NCBI RefSeq assembly: GCF_024347455.1
Contig: NZ_AP025483.1
Coordinates: 2,294,001 to 2,358,000, forward strand
Direction of reading: 5' to 3'
Origin: Vibrio echinoideorum
GTDB lineage: Bacteria; Pseudomonadota; Gammaproteobacteria; Enterobacterales; Vibrionaceae
DNA length: 64,000 nucleotides
A program made the position numbers and the translations under genes. The notes under the pieces were generated by a model. The model had not been told where the DNA came from. It did not search any database and saw only the letters and a list, made by a program, of their open reading frames with translations. Within the stretch, counting starts at the first letter, position 1, and every line of letters begins with the position of its first letter. Positions 22,051-32,671 of the stretch are shown here, one piece after another.

Positions 22051-25000
22051 CTAATCTTTTGGTGGAGCTGGTGCTAAGACTTCACGGTTACCATTGTGGC
22101 CCGGAGTACTTACGATACCTTGAGCTTCAAGCTGCTCTACAATTCGTGCTGCACGGTTGTAACCAATCTTAAATCGACGCTGTACGCCAGAAACCGAGCC
22201 TCGACGCGAGTGAACTACGTGCTCAACGACTTGATCAAATAGAGGATCAACTTCTTCATCTCCTTCCATCTTCTCACCCGGTAACAGTGTTTCTGGGGTT
22301 TGGTCGCCGTTCGTAATCTCTTCAATATAGTTTGGCTTACCGCGTGCTTTCCAGTTGTTCACTACCGCGTGTACATCGTCATCAGAAGCAAACGCGCCGT
22401 GTACACGAGTTGTGTGGCTTGAACCCGGTGGTAAGTACAACATATCACCCATACCCAATAATGATTCTGCACCACCTTGGTCAAGAATAGTTCTTGAATC
22501 CGTTTTGGTTGATACCGTAAAGGCAACACGCGTTGGGATGTTGGCTTTAATAAGACCAGTAATAACATCCACCGAAGGACGTTGAGTTGCTAAGATCAAG
22601 TGAACACCAGCCGCACGCGCTTTTTGCGCCAAGCGTGCAATAAGTTCTTCAACTTTCTTACCCACTACCATGATTAAATCGGCGAATTCATCAACGACAA
22701 CCACAATGTAAGGCAGTTTCTCCAACAATGGCGCTTCAGGGTCCATACTGTCGCCCGGCTTCCACAGTGGGTCATGGATTGGGTGACCCGCTTCCGCGGC
22801 CATCTTCAATTTGTCGTTGTAGCCTTTAATGTTACGAACACCAAGAGCCGACATAAGTTTGTAACGACGTTCCATTTCTCCTACACACCAACGAAGGGCG
22901 TTAGACGCATCTTTCATGTCAGTCACAACTTCAGACAACAGATGTGGAATACCTTCATAGATAGATAATTCCAACATTTTCGGATCGATCATGATGAAAC
23001 GAACATCTTCTGGCGATGCCTTGTAAAGCATACTCAAGATCATGACATTCACACCAACCGACTTACCTGAACCTGTAGTACCCGCAACCAGTACATGAGG
23101 CATTTTAGATAGGTCAGCAATGACGGCCTCACCTGCGATATCTTGCCCAAGAACGACAGTCGTAGGAGATTTAGCTTCAATAAATTGTTTGCTACCCACT
23201 ACGTCAGAGAAAAACACAGTCTGGCGACTCATGTTTGGTAATTCCAAACCAACATAAGGCTTACCCGGAATAACCTCAACTACACGCACAGCTAGCGCTG
23301 ATAGTGAACGCGCTAAGTCCATCGACAAACCTGAGATACGGCTAACTTTGACACCTGGTGCAAGGTCTAACTCAAATCGAGTGATCACTGGGCCAGGGAA
23401 AATATCAACAACTTCAGCCTTGATCTTGTAATCCGCTAATTTAGATTCAACAAGGCGAGCGATGGCTTCTAGTGCATCACGATCAATGAAGGTCTCACGC
23501 TTCTCAGGGTGGAATAACAACTCAAGCGTTGGCAATGGTTCCGCAGGTTTCGGCAAGTTAACGTCTTGCTGAACTAAAAACGGATTTTGTGTTGCAGCCA
23601 TGTTCGCTTGAGCTTCAGAAACCATGTTCTGGAATGCGGCTACATCTTGGTCTTGATTTAAAGGTTCTTCTTCTATTACCTCTTCCCAAGGAAGATCAAC
23701 AATTGGCTGTTGGGGCTGTTCCGTTGGTTGCACAAATTCTGAATGTTCTTGCTCATCAGATAAAGGTTCAGGTTGCTCGGTGTTTTGTTCATCAGTAACT
23801 TCAGCGTCAAACTCTGAGCTCGGTTCAAAGCTCTGGTTTTGCGTTGTCTCAAAAGGTGAATCTTGTGCTGAGAACTCTTGTGGCGTTTCTTCTTGTTCAC
23901 CCATTGGTGATGCGTACAACGACTCAGGCTGAATATCTTCTGTATCGAACTCAGCATTTACTTCTGCAGTACTATCAATTTCTGAGTTGGCGGTATCAAT
24001 GTCAACATCATTAACAGAGCTAACTTGCGGCTCTTCACTCTGCATGTACTCTTGATACGCTACTTGAGACTCGTGAGCATCGGCCTGATTTTGTTCAGCA
24101 AGATCATCTTCATACATAGCTGCATTTTCTAACTGCTCTATAGTCGCGTTCAACTGCTTCGAACGATCGATACCTTCTTCCAATGAATCATCGGGCGCTT
24201 GATAAATTGGTACAGCGGGGACTGACTCTACTGGTGCATTTTCATTTTTAATCTGTGTATGAGCAGAAGCTTCTTGTTTAGTTGGAGCCTCTACTGGCAT
24301 ATGAATATTATACTGGCGTTTCGGTGATACGGTATTGTCTAAAGTATTGTCGGTCGCATCTGAAGCTCCTGCAGTCGCAGAAAAGCTCATAGCAGGATCA
24401 AGATGCTCTGCTTCTTTACGCCCTTCTATAGCGCTGTCTTCTATGGCACTGCCTTCTACAAGATTGTCTTCTAAAGCAGGTACGTCACGGTAAGTTGGTC
24501 GTTGACGCTCTTCTAATAACAAATCTCGATCTGCTGACTCCTGCAACTCAGGTTCAAGCAGCTCTTGATCTTGGCCACGAACTTTATTGACAACAGACGT
24601 AAAGAACTTAATCGCGCATTCACCCAACCATTCAACAATGCTTAACCAAGAAATACCCGTTAATAAGGTTAAACCCGCCCCCCACAAGAAAAGAAGAACA
24701 AGAGTACTACCCAAAACATTCAGCGTTGGAAGTGCAAGGCTTGTGAGCACATCACCAACCACACCGCCTGATGAAAAGTACCAAATGTCGTCAAAGTTGA
24801 TATCGGCTAGACCACAACTAGTAAGAATAAGAACGGTAAGACCAAGTAAACGAGAGCCCCACAGCATGAAATCTATTGGCTCGTCTTCATTGCGTTTACG
24901 GAATAATACCCACGCAGCAACCGTTACCAAGATAGGTAAAGGGTAAGCCAAAGAACCAAACACAAAGAAAAGCGTATCCGCCAACCATGCACCTAGGTAG

Positions 25001-25218
25001 CCACCCGCATTTTGAATGTCACCACCCCACGCCGTTTGCGACCATGATGGGTCTGCAGGACTAAAAGTTAATAACGCAACGGCAAGTAGAATAGAGAAGA
25101 GAACACCCAGAATAAGACTGCACTCTTTTAGACGTTGAGAACCATTCAAACGGGGAGACTGAGGCTCTTCACTCGTTTTAATGATTGTTTCTACTTTATT
25201 ACTGCTCTGCTTGAACAT
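22051..25218 (-). CDS. ftsK: DNA translocase FtsK
   Basis: Septum-anchored motor that pumps the chromosome termini to each daughter cell and activates XerCD at dif. 1055 residues from [14 protein letters not shown]: four membrane segments in about the first 200 residues; a long acidic, Glu/Gln-rich low-complexity linker (about 225-560); the RecA-like motor with Walker [14 protein letters not shown] (about 710) and Walker [14 protein letters not shown]; then the KOPS-reading gamma winged helix starting [20 protein letters not shown]. The longer reading from 25266 would add a 16-residue tail without family support. Confidence 0.96.
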   Translation of the reverse strand: MFKQSSNKVETIIKTSEEPQSPRLNGSQRLKECSLILGVLFSILLAVALLTFSPADPSWSQTAWGGDIQNAGGYLGAWLADTLFFVFGSLAYPLPILVTVAAWVLFRKRNEDEPIDFMLWGSRLLGLTVLILTSCGLADINFDDIWYFSSGGVVGDVLTSLALPTLNVLGSTLVLLFLWGAGLTLLTGISWLSIVEWLGECAIKFFTSVVNKVRGQDQELLEPELQESADRDLLLEERQRPTYRDVPALEDNLVEGSAIEDSAIEGRKEAEHLDPAMSFSATAGASDATDNTLDNTVSPKRQYNIHMPVEAPTKQEASAHTQIKNENAPVESVPAVPIYQAPDDSLEEGIDRSKQLNATIEQLENAAMYEDDLAEQNQADAHESQVAYQEYMQSEEPQVSSVNDVDIDTANSEIDSTAEVNAEFDTEDIQPESLYASPMGEQEETPQEFSAQDSPFETTQNQSFEPSSEFDAEVTDEQNTEQPEPLSDEQEHSEFVQPTEQPQQPIVDLPWEEVIEEEPLNQDQDVAAFQNMVSEAQANMAATQNPFLVQQDVNLPKPAEPLPTLELLFHPEKRETFIDRDALEAIARLVESKLADYKIKAEVVDIFPGPVITRFELDLAPGVKVSRISGLSMDLARSLSALAVRVVEVIPGKPYVGLELPNMSRQTVFFSDVVGSKQFIEAKSPTTVVLGQDIAGEAVIADLSKMPHVLVAGTTGSGKSVGVNVMILSMLYKASPEDVRFIMIDPKMLELSIYEGIPHLLSEVVTDMKDASNALRWCVGEMERRYKLMSALGVRNIKGYNDKLKMAAEAGHPIHDPLWKPGDSMDPEAPLLEKLPYIVVVVDEFADLIMVVGKKVEELIARLAQKARAAGVHLILATQRPSVDVITGLIKANIPTRVAFTVSTKTDSRTILDQGGAESLLGMGDMLYLPPGSSHTTRVHGAFASDDDVHAVVNNWKARGKPNYIEEITNGDQTPETLLPGEKMEGDEEVDPLFDQVVEHVVHSRRGSVSGVQRRFKIGYNRAARIVEQLEAQGIVSTPGHNGNREVLAPAPPKD

Positions 25219-25333
25219 AAACCAACTTAATAATTGAACGGGATAAAAACGTCGCGAGAGGCCCAAGCCGCTCGTTTAAATGAAACTACTGTTGATTTAA
25301 CCATATCAAACAGAAAAACCCAATTCCAGAAAG

Positions 25334-25364
25334 CAAGAAAGCGGAACAAATGTCCGCTTTCTTT
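25334..25364 (-). terminator. Probable terminator after lrp
   Basis: GAAAGCGGA and TCCGCTTTC arms around a 7-base loop, followed on the minus strand by CTTGCTTTC rather than a clean T run. It sits 20 bases past the lrp stop. Confidence 0.6.
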
Positions 25365-25381
25365 CATTTCACCAATTGCGA

Positions 25382-25876
25382 TTAACGAGTTTTAATCACA
25401 AGTTGATTAGTTTGTTTCACTTCTTCCATTACAACGTAAGTTCGAGTGTCGTTTACGCCTGGTAGACGCAGTAACGTATCACCGAGCAACTTACGGTAAG
25501 CACCCATATCCGATACACGTGTTTTTAGAAGATAGTCAAAATCACCCGACACTAAATGACACTCTTGGATGTCATCAAGCTTCTGAACAGCGGTGTTGAA
25601 TTGTTCGAACACATCTGGAGCACCACGGTTCAACGTAATTTCAACAAACACTAAAAGTGAAGCATCAAGGTACTGTGGGTTCAGCAACGCTGTGTACCCA
25701 GTAATGTAACCTTGACGTTCTAAACGACGAACACGTTCAAGACATGGAGTTGGAGAAAGTCCTACTCGTTTTGATAGTTCTACGTTTGAGATACGACCGT
25801 CTTTTTGCAACTCATTAAGAATGTTGCGGTCAATACGATCTAGTTCCTTGGACGGCTTCTTATAATTGTCTGCCAT
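25382..25876 (-). CDS. lrp: Leucine-responsive regulatory protein
   Basis: Global feast/famine regulator of amino-acid metabolism. 164 residues: N-terminal helix-turn-helix (LDRIDRNILNELQKDGRISN, VELSKRVGLSPTPCLERVRR), then the RAM ligand-binding and oligomerisation domain (DIQECHLVSGDFDYLLKTR). Near-identical in length and sequence to E. coli Lrp. It is divergent from ald across a 156-base, AT-rich gap where Lrp probably binds (inference). Confidence 0.96.
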   Translation of the reverse strand: MADNYKKPSKELDRIDRNILNELQKDGRISNVELSKRVGLSPTPCLERVRRLERQGYITGYTALLNPQYLDASLLVFVEITLNRGAPDVFEQFNTAVQKLDDIQECHLVSGDFDYLLKTRVSDMGAYRKLLGDTLLRLPGVNDTRTYVVMEEVKQTNQLVIKTR

Positions 25877-26032
25877 TTTTTATTCCACCTTATTACTTCC
25901 TTGCAAAAAAATATACTACAACTTTTTAATATTCAGTATCAAATTCTACCTGAACCTATCTATACTAGATATTAATTCGACAGAATTACCCTACACATAG
26001 ATAAAACAACCAAAATAAAATAAGGAGTCAGG

Positions 26033-27157
26033 ATGATCATTGGCGTACCTAAGGAAATCAAGAACCACGAATACCGCGTTGGTATGACCCCAGCTAGCGT
26101 GAGAGAACTAATCCCACACGGCCACCAAGTTTTTGTAGAAACCAATGCCGGTACTGGTATCGGTTTTTCAGACGATGATTACATCGCTGTAGGCGCATCC
26201 ATTCTTCCTACTGCTGCTGACGTTTTCACGAAAGCAGAAATGATTGTAAAGGTTAAAGAACCTCAAGCTGTCGAGCGAGCTATGCTTCGTGAAGGGCAAA
26301 TATTATTTACCTATTTACACCTTGCACCAGATTTTCCACAAACGGAAGAGCTAATCAAGAGCAAAGCTGTCTGCGTAGCCTATGAGACTGTAACAGATAA
26401 TATGGGTCGCTTGCCACTATTAGCACCAATGTCTGAAGTGGCTGGTCGTATGTCTATTCAAGCAGGTGCACAAACATTAGAGAAATCTAACGGTGGTTGT
26501 GGTCTTCTTCTTGGCGGCGTACCAGGTGTTGAGCCAGCAAAAGTTGTTGTTGTTGGCGGCGGTGTTGTTGGTGCTAATGCAGCACGTATGGCTGTTGGCC
26601 TTCGCGCTGATGTAACCATTCTTGATCGTAACGTAGATACACTTCGTCGTCTTGATGAAGAATTCCAAGGCCGTGCAAAAGTGGTTTATTCTACAGAAGA
26701 CGCTATCGAGAAGCATGTTCTAGAAGCCGACCTAGTGATTGGTGCAGTACTAATCCCAGGTGCAGCCGCTCCTAAACTTGTTACAAAAGATCACATTGCG
26801 AAAATGAAGCCAGGCTCAGCAGTTGTTGACGTTGCGATCGACCAAGGTGGTTGTTTCGAAACTTCACACGCGACGACTCACGCAGATCCAACTTACATTG
26901 TTGATGATGTCGTTCACTACTGTGTTGCTAACATGCCAGGTGCCGTTGCTCGTACTTCAACTTACGCACTAAACAATGCAACACTTCCTTACATTGTTAA
27001 GCTAGCAAACAAAGGCTACCGCGAAGCTCTTCTATCCGATGAAGGTTTCCTAGAAGGTCTAAACGTCATTCACGGTAAAGTAACTTGTAAAGAAGTTGCT
27101 GAAAGCTTTGACCTAGAATACGTAGAGCCAGCTAAAGCAATCGCAATGTTTAACTAA
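26033..27157 (+). CDS. ald: Alanine dehydrogenase
   Basis: NAD-dependent, reversible deamination of L-alanine to pyruvate and ammonium. 374 residues: catalytic domain with [20 protein letters not shown] and MIVKVKEPQ, and the Rossmann NAD domain [20 protein letters not shown] (about 170-190). [20 protein letters not shown] is the conserved C-terminal active-site segment. AAGGAG precedes the ATG. Divergent from lrp and a likely Lrp target, since Lrp-type proteins commonly control their divergent neighbour. Confidence 0.95.
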   Translation: MIIGVPKEIKNHEYRVGMTPASVRELIPHGHQVFVETNAGTGIGFSDDDYIAVGASILPTAADVFTKAEMIVKVKEPQAVERAMLREGQILFTYLHLAPDFPQTEELIKSKAVCVAYETVTDNMGRLPLLAPMSEVAGRMSIQAGAQTLEKSNGGCGLLLGGVPGVEPAKVVVVGGGVVGANAARMAVGLRADVTILDRNVDTLRRLDEEFQGRAKVVYSTEDAIEKHVLEADLVIGAVLIPGAAAPKLVTKDHIAKMKPGSAVVDVAIDQGGCFETSHATTHADPTYIVDDVVHYCVANMPGAVARTSTYALNNATLPYIVKLANKGYREALLSDEGFLEGLNVIHGKVTCKEVAESFDLEYVEPAKAIAMFN

Positions 27158-27217
27158 TTGCGTTTAGCCAGTTAGTGCCTTAGTGATCAACAGTCAGTAA
27201 AGCACTGCTCGCTAACT

Positions 27218-27257
27218 AAAAAGCCAGTACGACTCATTTTGGTCGACTGGCTTTTTT
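27218..27257 (+). terminator. Terminator after ald
   Basis: AAAAGCCAGT ... ACTGGCTTTTTT stem, with inner GAC/GTC pairs, and a T run. Confidence 0.88.
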
Positions 27258-27297
27258 GTATTTATGACCATACACCTCAAGTACCGTGATCTCTTTA

Positions 27298-27353
27298 TTC
27301 TTGGTTCTTGGTTCTTGGTTCTTGGTTCTTGGTTCTTGGTTCTTGGTTCTTGG
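27298..27353. repeat. Heptamer tandem repeat (TTCTTGG x 8)
   Basis: Eight uninterrupted identical copies of TTCTTGG (56 bases) lie between the ald terminator and the stop codon of the minus-strand methyltransferase gene, ending two bases from that stop. No spacers, so it is not CRISPR. Confidence 0.97.
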
Positions 27354-27355
27354 AG

Positions 27356-28558
27356 CTAGCATTTCACCTTAAAGCCATGAATCAACAGATTCCTTGGCGT
27401 AATACTACGTTCACAAAACTCCTCAATAGATGCTTCGTAACCTTGTTCTTGTAAATAGATGGCGCGATCCAACGCCAACCATACTTCCAAAGGGCGCATA
27501 AAGACTTGTTGAACCAAACTCAATTTTTCCATTTCCCAAAAAAGAGCCTCTCCTTGAGCAAAATATGAATCAAAATCGATATTAGCTTCAAGCGGTAATG
27601 TCTTGATCTCAGATGCCCAACGGCAAAATGATTCAAAACCTTCGGACAATTCTGATTTTTTGATGCTAGGCACAGGCACATATTCGCCAATATTAAGTTC
27701 AGTTTTAAGCAATTGACTGAAACCCAATCGATAAGTCATCTCCAACTGGCGGTGCCTCTTTACTCTTTCCCCACCCGTTACGGTCTCTTGAAGTGGGATT
27801 CTTAGGTCACCTTTACTCAATGTTAATGCCGAAATTTTCGCAACGGAAGACATCGCTTGATAGGTCTCACCACGAATAAGATGGTAACAGCAAGGTGAAA
27901 TGGTCACCGCTGGCAATCCATGAGAAACTGATTTTTTGACTAATTCAACATGAAGGTCGCCGCAAGCATGCAGTGCTACAGCATGTTGATTTGAATTGAA
28001 TACTTCATCCGCCCTCTGTGAAAATGCATCACCTTGAACAAACGTCATGTCTAAATGTTGAGCATCTGCAATTGTTTGTCCGCTCTCACACAAAGACTGT
28101 TGCCATTCAAAGCTAGTGACTTTTTGGCAAGATTGTTGTGACAGAATTCGCCCTAAAAAACCTTTCCCCGAACACCACTCCAACCACTCTTTGCCATGAT
28201 GATGTTCGAGCGCAACTTCTCCCATCGCAACAATTTGTTGCAACTTCCTTCCCGGAATACCCTCTTCCGTTCCTCGATCCAGCTTTAATCCAGCAAGTTT
28301 CGTGCTATTGAACTGGATACTTTGACTTACTTGCTCTAGTTGCGGAATAAAACGTGCAAGCTCTGCTATTAATATCTGAGGCTGATCTTTTAAATACTGG
28401 ATGCTCTCAAGACTCAAGCTTTCTAACCAATCAATAAGAGGGCGATTCACATCTAACCATGGTTGTTGGAGAGTTTGGCATAGGTGGAAAGGCTCTGAGC
28501 GCCAGTAGACTTGGTGCTCTAACAAAAATGAGTCGAGTATTTTAAATCGTGAATGCAT
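27356..28558 (-). CDS. SAM-dependent methyltransferase (Methyltransf_32 type)
   Basis: A 400-residue protein of unknown substrate. The central third resembles the Methyltransf_32 family (GSTCD and related proteins): KEWLEWCSGKGFLGRILS would be the SAM motif I, FVQGDA the motif II region, and VALHACGDLHVELV with VTISPCCYHLI the characteristic Cys-rich motif IV. N- and C-terminal regions (about 1-110 and 300-400) have no recognised domain. In the wider family such proteins are suspected RNA or thiol methyltransferases, which is inference. The stop abuts an eight-copy heptamer repeat. Single gene between ald and cysB. Confidence 0.75.
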   Translation of the reverse strand: MHSRFKILDSFLLEHQVYWRSEPFHLCQTLQQPWLDVNRPLIDWLESLSLESIQYLKDQPQILIAELARFIPQLEQVSQSIQFNSTKLAGLKLDRGTEEGIPGRKLQQIVAMGEVALEHHHGKEWLEWCSGKGFLGRILSQQSCQKVTSFEWQQSLCESGQTIADAQHLDMTFVQGDAFSQRADEVFNSNQHAVALHACGDLHVELVKKSVSHGLPAVTISPCCYHLIRGETYQAMSSVAKISALTLSKGDLRIPLQETVTGGERVKRHRQLEMTYRLGFSQLLKTELNIGEYVPVPSIKKSELSEGFESFCRWASEIKTLPLEANIDFDSYFAQGEALFWEMEKLSLVQQVFMRPLEVWLALDRAIYLQEQGYEASIEEFCERSITPRNLLIHGFKVKC

Positions 28559-28682
28559 GCTTCCCCCTATGGTGCGAGGATTGTAGGGGTTAGAGGCCGA
28601 AATAGAAAGAAGCTATATAAGGAACGGTATAAAGAGAGGTAATACAAGACGTGAGTGTATGGAAGTCACGCTTGGTTAAAGC

Positions 28683-28709
28683 AAAAATCGGCCTGATAAC
28701 AGACCGATT
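28683..28709 (-). terminator. Terminator after cysB
   Basis: Minus strand AATCGGTCTG TTAT CAGGCCGATTTTTG: two stem blocks with an opposed T/G, then a T run. It lies beyond the octamer repeat that follows the cysB stop. Confidence 0.75.
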
Positions 28710-28741
28710 CGGAATCTAGAGAAACCCTTCTAAATGTCTAA

Positions 28742-28773
28742 GCTTCTGAGCTTCTGAGCTTCTGAGCTTCTGA
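28742..28773. repeat. Octamer tandem repeat (GCTTCTGA x 4)
   Basis: Four identical copies of GCTTCTGA (32 bases) begin three bases past the cysB stop and lie between it and the terminator, so they form the cysB 3' UTR. Confidence 0.95.
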
Positions 28774-28776
28774 TAA

Positions 28777-30073
<1,297 letters not shown>

Positions 30074-30838
30074 ATGAATATTGGTTTAATAATTGCCTTA
30101 GTAGCCGTTCTTTTGGTGTTAGTTTTAGGCTACAACATCATGCTTCAATACAAAGTTAAGGTAGAAACAGCGAAGAAACAGGAAGCTTCTCGTTATCTAA
30201 CCATTATTGACGGAACAGAGGAGTTGATTGGTAATGCGCATCACATGCCTTTTAGCCAAGATCTTCTTGTATGCTTAAACAATCGAATTCTTGATGCGCT
30301 AGAAAATATGTATCAACTCGATCCAAGAAATAAGCAACTTGCCCAACGAATCGAAAGCGTAAAGCAACAAATCACTCAGCTTAAAGAAAACTACCAAGGT
30401 GGTGAAAGTACTGCATTCCGAGTACCAAGCAGTGATAAGCAAGCTATCATGATGCTTAAGCTCGTTAAACGCCTACGTGATACAGTTCGTAACGAACACA
30501 ATAAAGGTCGTTTTGAAACTCAAGCTTATGTGGTTGAAAATGCTCGCTTAGAAACCATTCAAATTCGCATCAACATTGAGAACGTTATTAAGCGTGCGAA
30601 CGACTCGATATCTCGTGGACAACCGGGAACCGCGATTCAGTTATTGCGTAAAGGCATAGATGCGTTAGCAACCAAAAACGACTCATACTCTAATCAAGCA
30701 AAAGAAAAGCTTCAACAGATGCTCAACGACCTTGATCAGAAACGCCAAGATAAAAATGCGCAAGACTTGCAGCAAATGGAATCTAAAGAGCGTGATGAAG
30801 ATATGGATGCCCTCTTCGGTCAGAAGAAAAAATGGTAA
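30074..30838 (+). CDS. Membrane-anchored coiled-coil protein of unknown function
   Basis: 254 residues: one N-terminal membrane helix (about 3-24, IGLIIALVAVLLVLVLGYN) followed by a long charged helical domain, presumably cytoplasmic. Segments such as LAQRIESVKQQITQLKEN and ARLETIQIRINIENVIKRAN look like coiled coil, and the tail (AQDLQQMESKERDEDMDAL) is strongly acidic. I do not recognise a characterised family; similar Vibrio proteins are sometimes labelled DNA repair ATPase, but there is no Walker motif here. Followed by a strong terminator; miaE begins downstream. Confidence 0.75.
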   Translation: MNIGLIIALVAVLLVLVLGYNIMLQYKVKVETAKKQEASRYLTIIDGTEELIGNAHHMPFSQDLLVCLNNRILDALENMYQLDPRNKQLAQRIESVKQQITQLKENYQGGESTAFRVPSSDKQAIMMLKLVKRLRDTVRNEHNKGRFETQAYVVENARLETIQIRINIENVIKRANDSISRGQPGTAIQLLRKGIDALATKNDSYSNQAKEKLQQMLNDLDQKRQDKNAQDLQQMESKERDEDMDALFGQKKKW

Positions 30839-30858
30839 CACTCTAATTCAAACGTTTA

Positions 30859-30894
30859 GAGGCCACCTTATTTTCAAAATAGGTGGCCTTTTTT
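30859..30894 (+). terminator. Terminator after the 30074 gene
   Basis: AGGCCACCTTATTTT CAAAATAGGTGGCCTTTTTT: a long near-perfect stem and T run. Confidence 0.92.
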
Positions 30895-30979
30895 ATGTCT
30901 GGTGAATTTCCTTTCTCCTTATAGGGAGATCTCGATAGCTGTGATAACATTTCGTATTATCAACGAACTTTCCTCGACC

Positions 30980-31735
30980 ATGTATCAAGAACTATTAGAT
31001 CCAATTCACTCTTTTCTTAAAGCTGAAACGCCAGATTCATGGATAGATGAAGCCAAGAAGCCTGAAAACCTTCACATCATTTTACGCGACCACATGCTCT
31101 GTGAACTCAAAGCTGCACAAAGTGCTTTGTTCTTAATCCGTAAGTACGCGGTTGATAAAGAAAGTGCGAAACAGCTCAACGAATGGATTTTGCCATACGA
31201 GCAATTCGCTTATCGTCGTATCGGAGACTTAGAATCACTTCGTGGTAAGAGTAATGTATCAAAGCAAATCACAGCGAAAGAAGGCTGTAACTACGGTGCT
31301 GATCTCATCGATAAAATGGTACTTCTGATAAAAGAAGAACTGCATCACTTCTATCAGGTGATGGAGTTAATGGAAAAGAAGGGAGTGACCTACCAACCAA
31401 TTGAAGCTGGTCGCTACGCTAGAGGTTTAATTAAGCAAGTTAAGACGTACGAGCCTGATGCTCTGGTTGATAAACTGATCATCGGCGCCTTTATAGAAGC
31501 TCGTTCTTGTGAACGTTTTGCTAAACTGGCTCCTTTCTTAGAAGAGGATATGGAGAAGTTTTATGTGTCTCTACTTCGCTCAGAAGCTCGCCACTATCAA
31601 GATTACCTCGAACTAGCGGAGCAAATCGCAGGGAAAGATATATCTGAGCGTATTGCCCACTTCGCTCAAGTAGAAGCAGAACTCATCACTTCAGAAGACA
31701 GTGATTTCAAATTCCATAGTGGTGCTCCGATTTAA
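30980..31735 (+). CDS. miaE: tRNA-(ms2io6A) hydroxylase
   Basis: Non-haem diiron monooxygenase that hydroxylates the isopentenyl group of ms2i6A37 in tRNA. 251 residues from MYQELLDPIHSFLK. Ferritin-like diiron ligands are visible as Glu and Glu-x-x-His pairs in ELKAAQSALFL, IKEELHHFYQVME, EARSCERF and SEARHYQDYLEL. The reading frame is open back to 30902, but homology to Salmonella MiaE begins at MYQELL, so I use 30980; no good Shine-Dalgarno supports either start. Presence of miaE is typical of Vibrio and Salmonella and absent from E. coli. Confidence 0.92.
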   Translation: MYQELLDPIHSFLKAETPDSWIDEAKKPENLHIILRDHMLCELKAAQSALFLIRKYAVDKESAKQLNEWILPYEQFAYRRIGDLESLRGKSNVSKQITAKEGCNYGADLIDKMVLLIKEELHHFYQVMELMEKKGVTYQPIEAGRYARGLIKQVKTYEPDALVDKLIIGAFIEARSCERFAKLAPFLEEDMEKFYVSLLRSEARHYQDYLELAEQIAGKDISERIAHFAQVEAELITSEDSDFKFHSGAPI

Positions 31736-31775
31736 GCCGAATGGTAAATCTAGTTCAAATCAATCCAATCCATAA

Positions 31776-31808
31776 ATAAGAAGGCCAGCAATTTGCTGGC
31801 CTTCTTAT
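31776..31808. terminator. Bidirectional terminator miaE / pyrF
   Basis: AATAAGAAGGCCAGCAA and TTTGCTGGCCTTCTTATT: a long symmetrical stem serving both convergent genes. Confidence 0.92.
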
Positions 31809-31832
31809 TGATATCACTACCTTAACGTAAGC

Positions 31833-32528
31833 TTAAACTAGCGTGCCGTTGATCTCAGCGAGAACAGTTGCAGGGTCAACAGCTTGAGTAATTGGACGGC
31901 CGATAACTAAGTAGTCTGAACCGGCTTCAATCGCTTTAGAAGGCGTCATAATACGCTTCTGGTCACCGACATCAGCACCTACAGGACGGATACCTGGAGT
32001 CACTAACTTAAACTCTTGGCCAAGTGCACCTTTAAGTAAAGAAGCCTCTTGTGCTGAGCATACAACACCGTCCAAACCAGAGTTTTTAGTTAGAGACGCC
32101 AAGCGCATAACTTGCTGTTGTGGCTCAAGATCTAAACCAATACCCGCTAAGTCAGACTGCTCCATACTGGTTAGTACTGTCACACCAATTAATAGCGGAC
32201 GATCTTTACCATACGGTTCTAAGATTTCGCGAGAAGCGGTCATCATGCGCTCACCTCCACTTGCGTGTACGTTAACCATCCACACACCTAGCTCAGCAGC
32301 AGCGCGTACTGCTTTTGAACATGTGTTCGGGATGTCGTGGAACTTAAGGTCTAAGAAGACTGAGAAACCACGTTTATGCAATTCACGAACAAATTCAGGG
32401 CCAAACAGGGTAAACATCTCTTTGCCAACTTTTAGGCGACAAGATGCTGGATCAATACGATCGACGAAGGCTAACGCATCCGCTTGGTTATCATAATCCA
32501 ATGCTACAATGATTTTTTGGTCGTTCAT
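31833..32528 (-). CDS. pyrF: Orotidine 5'-phosphate decarboxylase
   Basis: Last step of UMP synthesis: decarboxylation of OMP. 231-residue TIM barrel with the catalytic Asp-Lys-Asp tetrad segment [12 protein letters not shown], and [17 protein letters not shown] at the phosphate-binding loop. Downstream of lapB as in E. coli (lapA-lapB-pyrF), but here a terminator after lapB suggests it also has its own promoter. Confidence 0.97.
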   Translation of the reverse strand: MNDQKIIVALDYDNQADALAFVDRIDPASCRLKVGKEMFTLFGPEFVRELHKRGFSVFLDLKFHDIPNTCSKAVRAAAELGVWMVNVHASGGERMMTASREILEPYGKDRPLLIGVTVLTSMEQSDLAGIGLDLEPQQQVMRLASLTKNSGLDGVVCSAQEASLLKGALGQEFKLVTPGIRPVGADVGDQKRIMTPSKAIEAGSDYLVIGRPITQAVDPATVLAEINGTLV

Positions 32529-32553
32529 TTCATCTCCTAACGCAGTTAACTTT

Positions 32554-32593
32554 CTTTAAATAATCACTATAAACTTTAAATAATCAATATAAA
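32554..32593. repeat. 20-base tandem duplication upstream of pyrF
   Basis: CTTTAAATAATCACTATAAA (32554-32573) is followed directly by the same sequence with one change, C to A (32574-32593). It is AT-rich and lies 26-65 bases upstream of pyrF, where promoter elements are expected. Confidence 0.9.
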
Positions 32594-32615
32594 TAATAGC
32601 GACAAATAACAGCCA

Positions 32616-32638
32616 TAAAAATGCAGCCCGAAAGCTGC
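32616..32638 (-). terminator. Terminator after lapB
   Basis: Minus strand TGCAGC TTTCGG GCTGCATTTTTA: short GC stem and T run, 34 bases past the lapB stop. Confidence 0.82.
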
Positions 32639-32671
32639 AATTAATAATTTGGTCTATCAAGGACCATAAAT

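Noticed and set aside
27298..27353. Could the short direct repeats (also 28742-28773 and 59321-59400) be CRISPR arrays?
   Set aside because: The units are 7, 8 and 16 bases, contiguous and without spacers; no cas genes are present.
30902..30979. Longer miaE start at 30902
   Set aside because: The extra 26 residues overlap the probable promoter region after a terminator and do not match MiaE from Salmonella.
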